Shown here: in pieces, positions 1 to 7,672 of the stretch | Layout: the number at the start of each line of letters is the position of its first letter | Position numbering within the stretch: the stretch's first letter is position 1 | From: Motiliproteus sp. | Lineage (GTDB): Bacteria; Pseudomonadota; Gammaproteobacteria; Pseudomonadales; Balneatricaceae | NCBI GenBank assembly: GCA_026196225.1 | Contig: JAPHRD010000119.1 | Coordinates: 62,001-126,000, forward strand | DNA: 64,000 bases | Direction: 5' to 3' | The notes under the pieces: generated by a model | Seen by the model: the letters and a program-made list of their open reading frames with translations, nothing else | What the model was told of the DNA's origin: nothing | The model's database searches: none | Made by a program: the position numbers and the translations under genes

Positions 1-1373
1 TCCTTCTCCCCCCAGCCCAGGGCCGGGAAACGGATATGGGCGAAAGGGGTGGTGTCGGTTTCGTCCATACAGTCGGACTGAATCACCAGTTCGCAGCTTT
101 CCAACGCATCACGTACTGAATCCGCATCGGGCAAGCTATCCACCGGATTGGTGGCGATAATCCACACCGCTTTTACTTTGCCTTCGTCTACAGCCTGAAA
201 CAGCTCCACTGCCTTCAGGCCCGCTTCGGGGGCCAGATTGTCGGTCTGCCAGAAGCGACCGACCAGATCACGATGCTGCTCGTTGTCCAGTTCCATATGG
301 CCGGCCAATTGATTGGCGAGGCCGCCTACCTCGCGACCGCCCATGGCGTTGGGCTGGCCGGTAAAGGAGAGGGGGCTCATGCCGGGTTTGCCGATACGGC
401 CGGTGGCCAGATGGCAGTTGATCAGGGCGTTGACCTTATCGGAGCCGCTGGAGGATTGGTTGATCCCCTGGCTGAAGGTGGTGACAGTTTTCTCGGTCTC
501 CAGGAACCAGCGGTAGAAGGTATCCACCGTATCCACGGTCAGTCCACAGTGTTCGGCAACCAAAGCCACGCTACCACAGGAGGCTTTGGCCTCTGCCAGT
601 GCCTGGTCGAAACCGTTGCAGTAGCTGTCGACAAAGGAGGTGTTAACAGCGCCATGTTCTGCCAGATAGGCCAGCAAACCGTTAAACAGGTAGGCATCGC
701 TACCCGGTTTCAGTGGCAGGTGCAGATCGGCGATATCGCAGGTGGCGGTGCGTCGGGGGTCGATCACCACGGTCTTACGGCCGGGATGGGCCTCTTTGGC
801 CGCCTTGATGCGCTGGAACAGGATGGGATGGCACCAGGCTGTATTGGAACCGGTCAGTATCACCAGCTCGGCGTGATCCAGATCTTCGTAGCAGCCGGGA
901 ACGGTATCGCTGCCGAAGGCGCGTTTGTGGCCTGCTACGGTGGAGGACATGCATAGGCGAGAGTTGGTATCGATATTGGCGCTGCCGATAAAGCCCTTCA
1001 TCAGCTTATTGGCGACGTAATAGTCCTCGGTGAGCAGCTGGCCGGAGCAGTAGATGGCAAAAGCATCGGGGCCGTGCTCGTCGATAATCTTGCGGATCCG
1101 CGTGGCAGTACTCTCAAGGGCGCTGTCCCAACTGACCCGCGCACCATCCACCTCGGGGTAGAGCAGGCGGGCGTCGCTGTCCATGGTTTCGTTGAGGTTG
1201 GAGCCCTTGGAGCAGAGGCGGCCGAAGTTGGTGGGGTGCTGCTCATGGCCCTGCACTTCGAGAAGATCTTCGCTGACTTCCGCCTTGATACCGCAGCCGG
1301 TACCGCAGTAGGCGCAGATGGTATCCACGGTGCGGGTGGGGATCTTGCGGCTTTGCTGAATCATCACGCTCAT
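1..1373 (-). CDS. nasA: Assimilatory nitrate reductase catalytic subunit NasA (3' end outside window)
   Basis: Molybdopterin oxidoreductase that reduces nitrate to nitrite in the cytoplasm. The first 457 codons are visible and the frame stays open to the window edge. The N-terminus carries the [4Fe-4S] motif CAYCGTGCG followed by a distal LCSKG cysteine. Bis-MGD family blocks follow (GCYEDLDHAELVILTGSN, FSQGINQSSSGSDKVNA, TGRIGKPGMSPLSFTGQPNAMGGREVGGL). There is no Tat signal, so it is cytosolic. The ATG at 1373 follows a GGAGG and overlaps the stop of the upstream flavoprotein gene (ATGA), so the two are translationally coupled. The resemblance is to the NADH-coupled NasA of enteric bacteria, which also has a C-terminal [2Fe-2S] domain; that part would lie beyond position 1. 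It is the second nitrate reductase gene in the window. Confidence 0.92.
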   Translation of the reverse strand, partial: MSVMIQQSRKIPTRTVDTICAYCGTGCGIKAEVSEDLLEVQGHEQHPTNFGRLCSKGSNLNETMDSDARLLYPEVDGARVSWDSALESTATRIRKIIDEHGPDAFAIYCSGQLLTEDYYVANKLMKGFIGSANIDTNSRLCMSSTVAGHKRAFGSDTVPGCYEDLDHAELVILTGSNTAWCHPILFQRIKAAKEAHPGRKTVVIDPRRTATCDIADLHLPLKPGSDAYLFNGLLAYLAEHGAVNTSFVDSYCNGFDQALAEAKASCGSVALVAEHCGLTVDTVDTFYRWFLETEKTVTTFSQGINQSSSGSDKVNALINCHLATGRIGKPGMSPLSFTGQPNAMGGREVGGLANQLAGHMELDNEQHRDLVGRFWQTDNLAPEAGLKAVELFQAVDEGKVKAVWIIATNPVDSLPDADSVRDALESCELVIQSDCMDETDTTPFAHIRFPALGWGEK

Positions 1374-2659
1374 GCTGCATCCTCCGGTTCCTGACCGAAG
1401 ATCAGGCCATCGCGGAAACGGCTGATATCCCGTTCATCACGCATCAGTTCGTGGTACCAGGGACCATCGACGGTATCGCCATAGAGTACGGCTCCCACCA
1501 GTTTGTTCTCCTTTATCACCAGTTTTTTATAAATGCCTGCGGAAAAATCTTTTAGCGTCAGTAGTTCAATATCGTCGCCGTCCTTGTCCGGACTGAGGTC
1601 GTAGTCGCCCATGGAGTAAAGACTGATACCCGACACTTTCAGGCGAGTGGCTGGTTTCAGGTAGGTGTAGCTGGCGACACCGTGGGAGGCCAGGTGGTTG
1701 GCGCAGACCCGGGCCTGTTCGAACAGGGGTTCCACCAGGCCGAAGGTAACGGCACGGTGTTCGACACATTCGCCGACGGCGTAGATAGCTGGATCGAAAC
1801 TCTGCAGGCAGTCGTTGACCAGGATGCCGTGGTTGCACTCGATGCCACTGTTGTGGGCCAGTTCGATATTGGGGCGAATACCAGTGGCCATCACCACCAT
1901 ATCGGCGGGCAGGATTTCTCCGCTGTCCAGCTTCAGAGAGATTACCTCCTGATTGCCGTCATCGTCAGGCTTGGTGAGGATCGAGTGGGTATTAACGCCC
2001 AGGCGGAATTCGATGCCGCGGCTCTCCAGCTCCCGCTGCAGTAGCTGTGCTGCTTCCTTATCCAACTGACGGTTGAGCGGGTAGCGGGCACGGTGGATTA
2101 CAGTCACATTCATGCCGCGCTTGACCAGCCCATTGGCGGCTTCTAGGCCCAGGAGTCCGGCACCGATGACGACCGCATGCTGGCCATCCCGCGAACGTTC
2201 CAGCATCGCTTCGACATCGCGAATACCCCGGAAACAGAGCACCCCTTCGGCGTCGGCACCGGGAACCGGGAGTCGGATCGGGTCAGCACCGGTGGCGATT
2301 AGAATGCGATCGTAATTGATCTTATCGCCGTTACGTAGTTGTACCTGATGATTGCTGCGATCGATATGCAGTGCTTCGTATTCATCGCCCGCCAGCAGCT
2401 CGATACCCTGCTCTTCGTACCAGGGGCGATCGTGGATCATGATCTCCTCCTGGGTGGTTTCTCCGGCCAGCATGGGCGACAGCATGATGCGGTTGTAGCT
2501 ACCGAAGGGTTCGCGACCGATGACGGTAATTTTGTAGGCATCAGGGGCCGCCTGCAGCAGCTCCTCAAGGGTGCGGATGCTGGCCATGCCGTTACCGATT
2601 ACCACCAGTTTTAAAGGGAGGGAATTGGTCTTGTTAGTCTCGGTGTTTGTTTGTGCCAT
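1370..2659 (-). CDS. FAD/NAD(P)-dependent oxidoreductase, nitrate reductase electron transfer subunit (NasB/NasC type)
   Basis: A 429-residue pyridine nucleotide-disulfide oxidoreductase resembling the N-terminal half of NirB. It likely passes electrons from NADH to the NasA encoded directly downstream. The first Rossmann motif is VVIGNGMASIRTLEELL near the N-terminus. A second, NADH-binding motif (VVIGAGLLGLEAANGL) lies mid-protein, and the FAD-binding AVGECVEH lies near residue 300. No siroheme or BFD [2Fe-2S] domain is present, so it is not a nitrite reductase. An upstream in-frame ATG at 2734 would add 25 residues, but these are AT-rich and unlike the family, so the ATG at 2659 (MAQTNTETNK) is preferred. 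The stop overlaps the nasA start by four bases. Whether to call it nasB or nasC depends on naming convention. Confidence 0.88.
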   Translation of the reverse strand: MAQTNTETNKTNSLPLKLVVIGNGMASIRTLEELLQAAPDAYKITVIGREPFGSYNRIMLSPMLAGETTQEEIMIHDRPWYEEQGIELLAGDEYEALHIDRSNHQVQLRNGDKINYDRILIATGADPIRLPVPGADAEGVLCFRGIRDVEAMLERSRDGQHAVVIGAGLLGLEAANGLVKRGMNVTVIHRARYPLNRQLDKEAAQLLQRELESRGIEFRLGVNTHSILTKPDDDGNQEVISLKLDSGEILPADMVVMATGIRPNIELAHNSGIECNHGILVNDCLQSFDPAIYAVGECVEHRAVTFGLVEPLFEQARVCANHLASHGVASYTYLKPATRLKVSGISLYSMGDYDLSPDKDGDDIELLTLKDFSAGIYKKLVIKENKLVGAVLYGDTVDGPWYHELMRDERDISRFRDGLIFGQEPEDAA

Positions 2660-2829
2660 AGCTGTCTCGGTGAATAAGCCTACAAACTCTAAGTTAATTA
2701 AATTAATGCTAAATAAAAAAACACTAATATACATCTGCTTTTACAGGATCGCATCATAGATGAAGCTGGTTCAAGAATGAAAGGGACCTGTTTGTGAAGA
2801 GTTAGGCAACAGTGCCCAACTTGATGTCA

Positions 2830-2883
2830 GCAAAGAAACTGTTCTGGATTGTCCAATCGGGAGAAAGCTGAGATCCAGAACAG
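2830..2883 (-). terminator. Terminator-like hairpin in the leader of the flavoprotein-nasA operon
   Basis: On the minus strand an 11-bp perfect stem (CTGTTCTGGAT pairing with ATCCAGAACAG, arms 2873-2883 and 2839-2849) with a 23-base loop is followed by TTTCTTTG. It lies about 170 bases before the start codon, so it would act as an attenuator. The tail resembles that of the nrtA leader terminator. No A1/G4 hexaloop hairpin overlaps its 5' arm. Confidence 0.5.
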
Positions 2884-2939
2884 CCAAATAGGAACCTGTA
2901 TGAAACAGGTTAAGTATAGTTATTATTGTGTGGGGTCTT

Positions 2940-2969
2940 AATAGGCACTCTCCTTGAAGAGTGCCTATT
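2940..2969. repeat. Perfect 12-bp inverted repeat with 6-base spacer
   Basis: The arms are AATAGGCACTCT (2940-2951) and AGAGTGCCTATT (2958-2969). No U-tract follows on either strand, so it is not a standard terminator. It sits just upstream of a possible -35 box (2936-2941) and could be an operator or an RNA hairpin. Confidence 0.6.
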
Positions 2970-3020
2970 ATCCAGTGCCTTTTCGCTCCGTTCTGGAGAC
3001 CCGTTCGATCTTTTTATTTA

Positions 3021-3121
3021 GCGGGCGCCGGTTACGACGCCCGTTGTATAGATTTTAGTGGGCGTCTGGCACGACACCCAGCTTTTTCACTCGGCTTAGT
3101 GGGCGTCTGGCACGACACCCA
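3021..3121 (-). repeat. Three tandem related hairpins at the 3' end of the ferredoxin/DmsC gene
   Basis: A 26-bp sequence is repeated identically at 3096-3121 and 3055-3080. The first copy is the last codons and stop of the upstream gene. Each copy can fold as GGGTGTC-GTGCCA-GACGCCC. A diverged third copy (3021-3044) folds as CGGGCGTC-GTAACC-GGCGCCCG. Tails are A-rich rather than U-rich, so they may be mRNA 3'-end stabilisers or Rho-linked ends. Confidence 0.7.
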
Positions 3122-5006
3122 CCTGGGGCATCTCTGCCAGGCCGATATCACGGGCGTGCTGTTCAAAGCCTTTGTTCTTCCAGAAGAAGGCACCGGGCAT
3201 GGTGGTGGGAATCACCAATACGTAGAACAGTGCTCGGCCAACCAGGGCAGTGGCTGCCATTACTATGGACAGTGCCAGCCAGATTAGACCGGATTCCAGC
3301 AGACCGATAGCGAAAGCGGCAGCGACCAGTCCGGATACAATCATCAGGACGTTGCGGCCCAGGTAGCTCTTACCAAAGGTGGTGCACTGGATATAGTGAG
3401 CGGCAGAACCTTCACCGGATTCGGTGTTGAGGTAGCGGGCGTGGCACCAGAGGCCGAAACCTTCGATCGCCAGACCAACAACCGTCAAACCACCCAGTAC
3501 CGTCAGCAGACTACTGTCGGCACCAGCTACTAGAGCGTACAGGCCCAGCAGAGGTGCACCCAGTGTCAGGCCTGTTCCGTAGAAGGAGGTCAGTACCTGC
3601 CAGTGGTTCCAGAATGGACGGGCCTTGATGCGGTAGATGCAGTGCATAAAGTAGAGCCCTACCATACCGGCAGCGATGGCAACAAAGCCGAAGATTACAG
3701 CCAGAGCGCTAAACAGGGTCATATCGGTAGCCACTGCCAGCAGGCTGAAGAACATATGGCCACCCAGTCCGGCGGCAAACAGGGCGATCCCCAGAGCTTC
3801 GCGGCTTAGGGGGGAATGCTTGAGGTTGTTGAAACCACGGTAGAATCGCAACGGTTTACCCAGGTGCAGGGTGGAAAGGAACAGAACAACCGCCTGTGCC
3901 CCCAGCAACAGCAGAGTGAAACCTACGTAGCCGGCAGTGCCTGTGAGACTGCCGAAGTCGCTGAGTCCCAACAGGGAACCCAAGAACAGCAAGGTAAAGG
4001 CACCAATCACCGCTTGAGTGGCCAGGGTGAAGATCACCAAGGGGTTTTCACGGGAGCTGAGACGCTTGAAGTTCCAGAAAGTCTCTTTGCCATTCTTCTC
4101 GTCCACAACGGTGCGGTAGCTGCCGTCTTCTTCCTGGCGATATTTGATCGGCATGGAGTCGGTACGGTTCATCTCATCTGGCAGGGTCTTGATCTGCTCG
4201 AAACGGATATTGGGGTGGGTAATCTCAGGATCAGGGAAACCGGGGATTTGCACCTTGGCCTGCTCGCGATTTTCCGGGGTGTTTTCGATCACGCCGAAGT
4301 TGAGGGCGTTACCCAGACAAGCCGAAACACAGGCGGGCTTGAGGCCTACTTCCAGACGGTCCACACACATGTTGCACTTAGACACCTGGCCCTCGATGGG
4401 ATCCAGTTGCGGTGCGTTGTAGGGGCACACCCAGGTACAGTAACCGCAGCCGAAACAGGTGTCGGGGTCTTGTAGAACTGCGCCATATTCGGCGTGCTTG
4501 GTATAGGCACGCGTCGGGCAGCCCTTCAAACACACCGGGTTGTCACAGTGGTTGCAAGCCATGGAGATGTTCAGGCGTTGGTAAGCGGGGTAGCTGCCAC
4601 CCTCCACATAGCCGACGTTACGGAAGGCGATATGGGCAGGGTTGTCGTTCTTCTCGCTACAGGCCGCTTCACAGGCGTGACAGCCGATACAGTTGTCGGC
4701 GGTAAAGTGGAAGCCGTGCTGCTTGTTACGGTTAGGGTTGCAACCGGCCTCGGGCACGTCGTTGATGTGCATGGGGCGGTCTTGGGGCAGCGGTGCTTCC
4801 AGAATATCGCTGGAGCGGGCGATCAGGTCTACCGGATCGCCGTAGCGGTTGGTTTCAGGAACCTCAACCTCAGGCAGCTTGGCGTAGTCACGCTCTTCTT
4901 CGCGGGGATCAAAGATCACCGCGCCCTCTTCGGCGGGGTCGTAAACCTTGACGCCGGGGCCCATAGTATCGAGTTTATCGCGTAGTTTAATCAGTAAGTT
5001 GCTCAT
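3096..5006 (-). CDS. Four-[4Fe-4S] ferredoxin fused to DmsC-type membrane anchor (electron donor to nitrate reductase)
   Basis: A 636-residue fusion. Residues about 100-235 form a DmsB/NrfC-like ferredoxin domain with four complete cysteine sets (C106/109/112/116, C151/154/159/163, C184/187/190/194, C211/214/226/230). From about residue 320 to the end there are roughly eight hydrophobic helices of the DmsC anchor family, which bind quinol in DMSO reductases. No signal peptide is visible. It follows the 727-residue nitrate reductase by 19 bases, so the pair probably forms a membrane-attached complex on the cytoplasmic side that takes electrons from quinol. The link to nitrate is inferred from context (next to nirBD). 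The start is the ATG at 5006, 19 bases after the upstream stop. The last codons are duplicated downstream. Confidence 0.85.
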   Translation of the reverse strand: MSNLLIKLRDKLDTMGPGVKVYDPAEEGAVIFDPREEERDYAKLPEVEVPETNRYGDPVDLIARSSDILEAPLPQDRPMHINDVPEAGCNPNRNKQHGFHFTADNCIGCHACEAACSEKNDNPAHIAFRNVGYVEGGSYPAYQRLNISMACNHCDNPVCLKGCPTRAYTKHAEYGAVLQDPDTCFGCGYCTWVCPYNAPQLDPIEGQVSKCNMCVDRLEVGLKPACVSACLGNALNFGVIENTPENREQAKVQIPGFPDPEITHPNIRFEQIKTLPDEMNRTDSMPIKYRQEEDGSYRTVVDEKNGKETFWNFKRLSSRENPLVIFTLATQAVIGAFTLLFLGSLLGLSDFGSLTGTAGYVGFTLLLLGAQAVVLFLSTLHLGKPLRFYRGFNNLKHSPLSREALGIALFAAGLGGHMFFSLLAVATDMTLFSALAVIFGFVAIAAGMVGLYFMHCIYRIKARPFWNHWQVLTSFYGTGLTLGAPLLGLYALVAGADSSLLTVLGGLTVVGLAIEGFGLWCHARYLNTESGEGSAAHYIQCTTFGKSYLGRNVLMIVSGLVAAAFAIGLLESGLIWLALSIVMAATALVGRALFYVLVIPTTMPGAFFWKNKGFEQHARDIGLAEMPQVGVVPDAH

Positions 5007-5025
5007 CTTAATATCCCCCTAAACC

Positions 5026-7209
5026 CTAGAATGCCCGTCTCAGCTTATTCATGCGTGCGGCTTCGTCCTGGTCGACATGCTCGACCCTAACGGAACACTG
5101 CTTGAAGGCTGGTTGGCGGGAATGGGGGTCCAGTAGACCCAGGCTGACGCGGTTAACGCAGTCGTGGAAATGGAAAGGTACGAATACCATGTTGCGGGGC
5201 AGACGCTGGGTCAGTTGCACCATCACCACAGCATCACCACGGCGGGAGGCCAGGCGCACATACTGCTGGTGCTTGATGCCCAGTTCAGCAGCGGAGTCCG
5301 GGTTCATCTCCATGTAAGGCGTGGGGCTGTATTTGTTCTGGTTACCGATCTTGCCGGTACGGGTACGGGTGTGGAAATGCTCCACTACGCGGCCACTGTT
5401 CAGCCAGAACGGATACTGCTCGCAAGGCGTTTCGTTGTTATCGATAAAGTCCAGAGCGATCAGGTTGGCGCGACCGCTTTCAGTCTGGAAGATACCGTCG
5501 GTGTAGATGCGCTGATCGCCTTTATCCTGACCTTCTCGGCAGGGCCACTGCAGACCCTTGTTGGCCTCGATCTTCTCGTGGCTCATGCCGGAAATATCCA
5601 GAGTACGGCCTTCACCGACGGATAGCTGTTTCATCTCTTCGAAAGCACCGGCTGGGGTGTCAGGGAAGTCTATCTTGTCGCCGTTGGGGAAACGCTTGGA
5701 CATCTGGGTAAAGATCCAGAAGTCGGATTTGCTGTTGGCGTAGGGCTCGGTCACTTGGCGGACGATGTTTACGCGACGCTCGGTGTTGGTAAAGCAGCCC
5801 TCTTTCTCTGCCCAGACTCCGGCAGGGAAGAAGCAATGTGCGTATTCGGTGGTTTCTACATCCTGATAGGCATCCTGCACCACCAGGAATTCCAGCTTCT
5901 CGAGAATCTTACGGGTACGGGCGGTGTTGGGCATGGAGGTCATGGGGTTGGTAGCCACCAGCCACAGGCCCTTGATCTGACCGCTCTCGATGGCGGGGAA
6001 GATATCGGTTTGTGCCAGTCCACGCTTCTTGGGGAAGAATTCGGGGTCCACATTCCAGAACTTACCGATCTCTTCACGGTGTTCCGGTTTTTCCAGCAGA
6101 CGGTAGCCGGGCAGGCCGGAGCAGGAGGACCACTCGCGGGTACCCATGGCGTTGCACTGACCGGTGATGGAGAGGCTGGTGCCGCCGGGCTTACCGATAT
6201 TGCCGGTAACCAAGTTGAGGTTGTTGATATTGACCACACCGTCGGAGCCGTGGGTGCTCTGGTTGATGCCCATGGTCCAGATGCTCATGGCGGCATCGGC
6301 CTTGGCGTAGAGACGGGCGACGTTGCGGATGGTGTCTTCGTCGATACCGCAGACCTTGGAGGCGCTGACCGGATCAAACTTCTCCAGTACCTTTTCGAGC
6401 TCGTCGATACCCTGGGTGTGGGCTTCGATATAGGCACGATCTTCCAGCCCTTCCTTGAGGATGACGTGCATCAGGCTGTTGATCAGTACTACGTCGGTTC
6501 CGGGAGTAATGGGCAGGTGGATATCGGCAAATTGGGCCAGCATGGTGACGCGAGGGTCGACAACGATCAACGGGAACTTACGCTGTTCGCGGGCTTCCTT
6601 GAGGCGCCAGTAGATAACAGGGTGCTGTTCCGGCAGGTTGGAACCGAAGGCGATCAGGCAGTCGGTGTGCTCGAAATCTTCGTAACAGCCGGGAGGGCCG
6701 TCGGAACCGAAGGAGCGCTTGTAGCCCGATACCGCCGAGGCCATACAAAGGGTGGTGTTACCGTCGTAGTTATTGGTACCGATGCAGCCGCGGGCCAGCT
6801 TACCCAGGGTGTAGAACTCCTCGGTGAGAATCTGACCGGTGGAGACGATGGCAAAGGCATCGCGACCGTAGGTTTCCTGGATACGCTTGATCTCGGAAGC
6901 GGTCTTGTCCATGGCCGAATCCCAGGATACTTCCTGGTACGGCTCATGGATTTTGTCCCGCAGCAGTGGTTCGCTACCGCGACCAGCAGCTTCGAACAGT
7001 TCGTGTTCGAAGATGCCCTTGATGCAGAGCTTGCCACGATTGACGTCAGCGCCGGCAGCACCACGAGCAGAAACCGGACGACCTTCTTCGTTCAGGCCTA
7101 CCTGAATGGAGCAGCCGGTGGAGCAATAGCCGCAGGTGGTGTATTTCCACTCTTTGACCTTTTTGTCAGCGATCCGGATCGGTTTTCTATCGGTACGTCC
7201 AAATAACAT
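5026..7209 (-). CDS. Cytoplasmic nitrate reductase, NarB-size molybdopterin oxidoreductase
   Basis: A 727-residue bis-MGD enzyme, likely reducing nitrate to nitrite for the adjacent NirBD. The N-terminal [4Fe-4S] ligands are C26, C29, C33 and C62 (TTCGYCSTGC ... LCIKG). Family blocks include SGYKRSFGSDGPPGCYEDFEHT, MGINQSTHGSDGVVNINN and NIGKPGGTSLSITGQCNAMGTREW. There is no Tat signal, and the length matches cyanobacterial NarB rather than the longer NasA with a C-terminal [2Fe-2S] domain. The electron donor is therefore probably the ferredoxin/DmsC protein encoded next. It lies 98 bases after nirD and is probably in the nirBD transcript. The gene in the same place in Pseudomonas (after nirBD) is the assimilatory reductase. 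Substrate assignment rests on context. Confidence 0.85.
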   Translation of the reverse strand: MLFGRTDRKPIRIADKKVKEWKYTTCGYCSTGCSIQVGLNEEGRPVSARGAAGADVNRGKLCIKGIFEHELFEAAGRGSEPLLRDKIHEPYQEVSWDSAMDKTASEIKRIQETYGRDAFAIVSTGQILTEEFYTLGKLARGCIGTNNYDGNTTLCMASAVSGYKRSFGSDGPPGCYEDFEHTDCLIAFGSNLPEQHPVIYWRLKEAREQRKFPLIVVDPRVTMLAQFADIHLPITPGTDVVLINSLMHVILKEGLEDRAYIEAHTQGIDELEKVLEKFDPVSASKVCGIDEDTIRNVARLYAKADAAMSIWTMGINQSTHGSDGVVNINNLNLVTGNIGKPGGTSLSITGQCNAMGTREWSSCSGLPGYRLLEKPEHREEIGKFWNVDPEFFPKKRGLAQTDIFPAIESGQIKGLWLVATNPMTSMPNTARTRKILEKLEFLVVQDAYQDVETTEYAHCFFPAGVWAEKEGCFTNTERRVNIVRQVTEPYANSKSDFWIFTQMSKRFPNGDKIDFPDTPAGAFEEMKQLSVGEGRTLDISGMSHEKIEANKGLQWPCREGQDKGDQRIYTDGIFQTESGRANLIALDFIDNNETPCEQYPFWLNSGRVVEHFHTRTRTGKIGNQNKYSPTPYMEMNPDSAAELGIKHQQYVRLASRRGDAVVMVQLTQRLPRNMVFVPFHFHDCVNRVSLGLLDPHSRQPAFKQCSVRVEHVDQDEAARMNKLRRAF

Positions 7210-7299
7210 TTCAGTACACCCTGTTCTTTGTCCAAGTCTTATTTATGCGAAGGTTGATCTAGTTATTCTTTTATTTTGCAAATGGTGCGGAAGCAGCAG

Positions 7300-7319
7300 G
7301 TCGCGGCTTAAGCCGCGAC
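7300..7319. repeat. 20-bp perfect palindrome over the nirD stop codon
   Basis: GTCGCGGCTTAAGCCGCGAC is its own reverse complement and contains the TAA stop of nirD. It has no U-tract, so it is more likely an mRNA processing or stability hairpin between nirD and the downstream reductase gene than a terminator. Confidence 0.6.
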
Positions 7320-7643
7320 TTCGATCTGACCTTCGTTCAGGCGTACTTCATAAGTAGGTACGCTCAGAGTTTCGTCTTCCTGGCAGTTACCGCTTTTCAG
7401 GCAGTAGTGCTGCTTGTACAAGGGGGAAGCGACGCTGAGGACACCATCCAGATCGGCGATCAATCCGCGGGATAGCACGTTGGCCTTACCTGCAGGGTCG
7501 TAGTTACCGATGGCATAGACCGCTTCGCTGTCTGCGAGACGGAACAGGGCAACCTGTTGGCCGTTAACCAGGGCGCATACGCCGGTGTTGGGAGCGATGT
7601 CAGTCAGGGCGCAGACGGGAGTCCAGTTTGTTGCTTGAGTCAT
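7308..7643 (-). CDS. nirD: Nitrite reductase small subunit NirD
   Basis: A 111-residue Rieske-fold protein that partners NirB in NADH-dependent reduction of nitrite to ammonium. The usual Rieske CxH...CxxH ligands are absent: the first position reads GNYDP and the second LYKQHYCLKSGNC. Loss of the cluster is normal for NirD, as in the enteric protein. It begins 29 bases after nirB with a good ribosome site (AGGAG upstream of ATG 7643). The stop codon lies inside a 20-bp palindrome. Confidence 0.93.
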   Translation of the reverse strand: MTQATNWTPVCALTDIAPNTGVCALVNGQQVALFRLADSEAVYAIGNYDPAGKANVLSRGLIADLDGVLSVASPLYKQHYCLKSGNCQEDETLSVPTYEVRLNEGQIEVAA

Positions 7644-7672
7644 GATAATTCTCCTAAATCTCTAAGCGGCGC

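Larger units (their letters stand above)
2660..3095 (-). other. 436-base leader/intergenic region of the flavoprotein-nasA operon
   Basis: There is no credible gene here. It holds, in transcription order, two copies of a GC-rich hairpin (3055-3080 and 3021-3044), a 12-bp perfect inverted repeat (2940-2969), a small hairpin (2893-2911), a terminator-like hairpin with a U-rich tail (2830-2883) and a hairpin at 2802-2821. A sigma-70-like pair (TTAAGA at 2936-2941, TATACT at 2913-2918, 17-bp spacer) is possible, but its expected start point would fall inside the hairpin at 2893-2911. I found no GG-N10-GC sigma-54 site. A nitrate-controlled attenuated leader is plausible but unproven. Confidence 0.5.

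Noticed and set aside
273-956. 227-codon plus-strand frame at the left edge
   Set aside because: It is antisense to nasA, which is open through the same stretch with molybdoenzyme motifs.
2802-2911. ANTAR twin-hexaloop motif in the nasA operon leader
   Set aside because: The hairpins here have loops of five or other lengths and lack A1/G4, unlike the nrtA leader.
2893-2941. Sigma-70 promoter for the flavoprotein-nasA operon (TTAAGA / TATACT)
   Set aside because: Only a partial -35 match, and the predicted start would fall inside a hairpin that otherwise looks like leader structure. It is kept as a note, not a feature.
3816-4475. 219-codon plus-strand frame
   Set aside because: It is a shadow of the ferredoxin/DmsC gene; it lies over the cysteine clusters and has no recognisable features.
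5755-7206. 483-codon plus-strand open frame
   Set aside because: It lies wholly antisense to the nitrate reductase gene (5026-7209), whose domains are intact. The translation is a low-complexity Gly/Val/Asp/Gln pattern typical of a shadow frame.
7308-7643. NirD as a defective gene because the Rieske ligands are missing
   Set aside because: Absence of the iron-sulfur ligands is normal in NirD proteins, and the length and context are standard.
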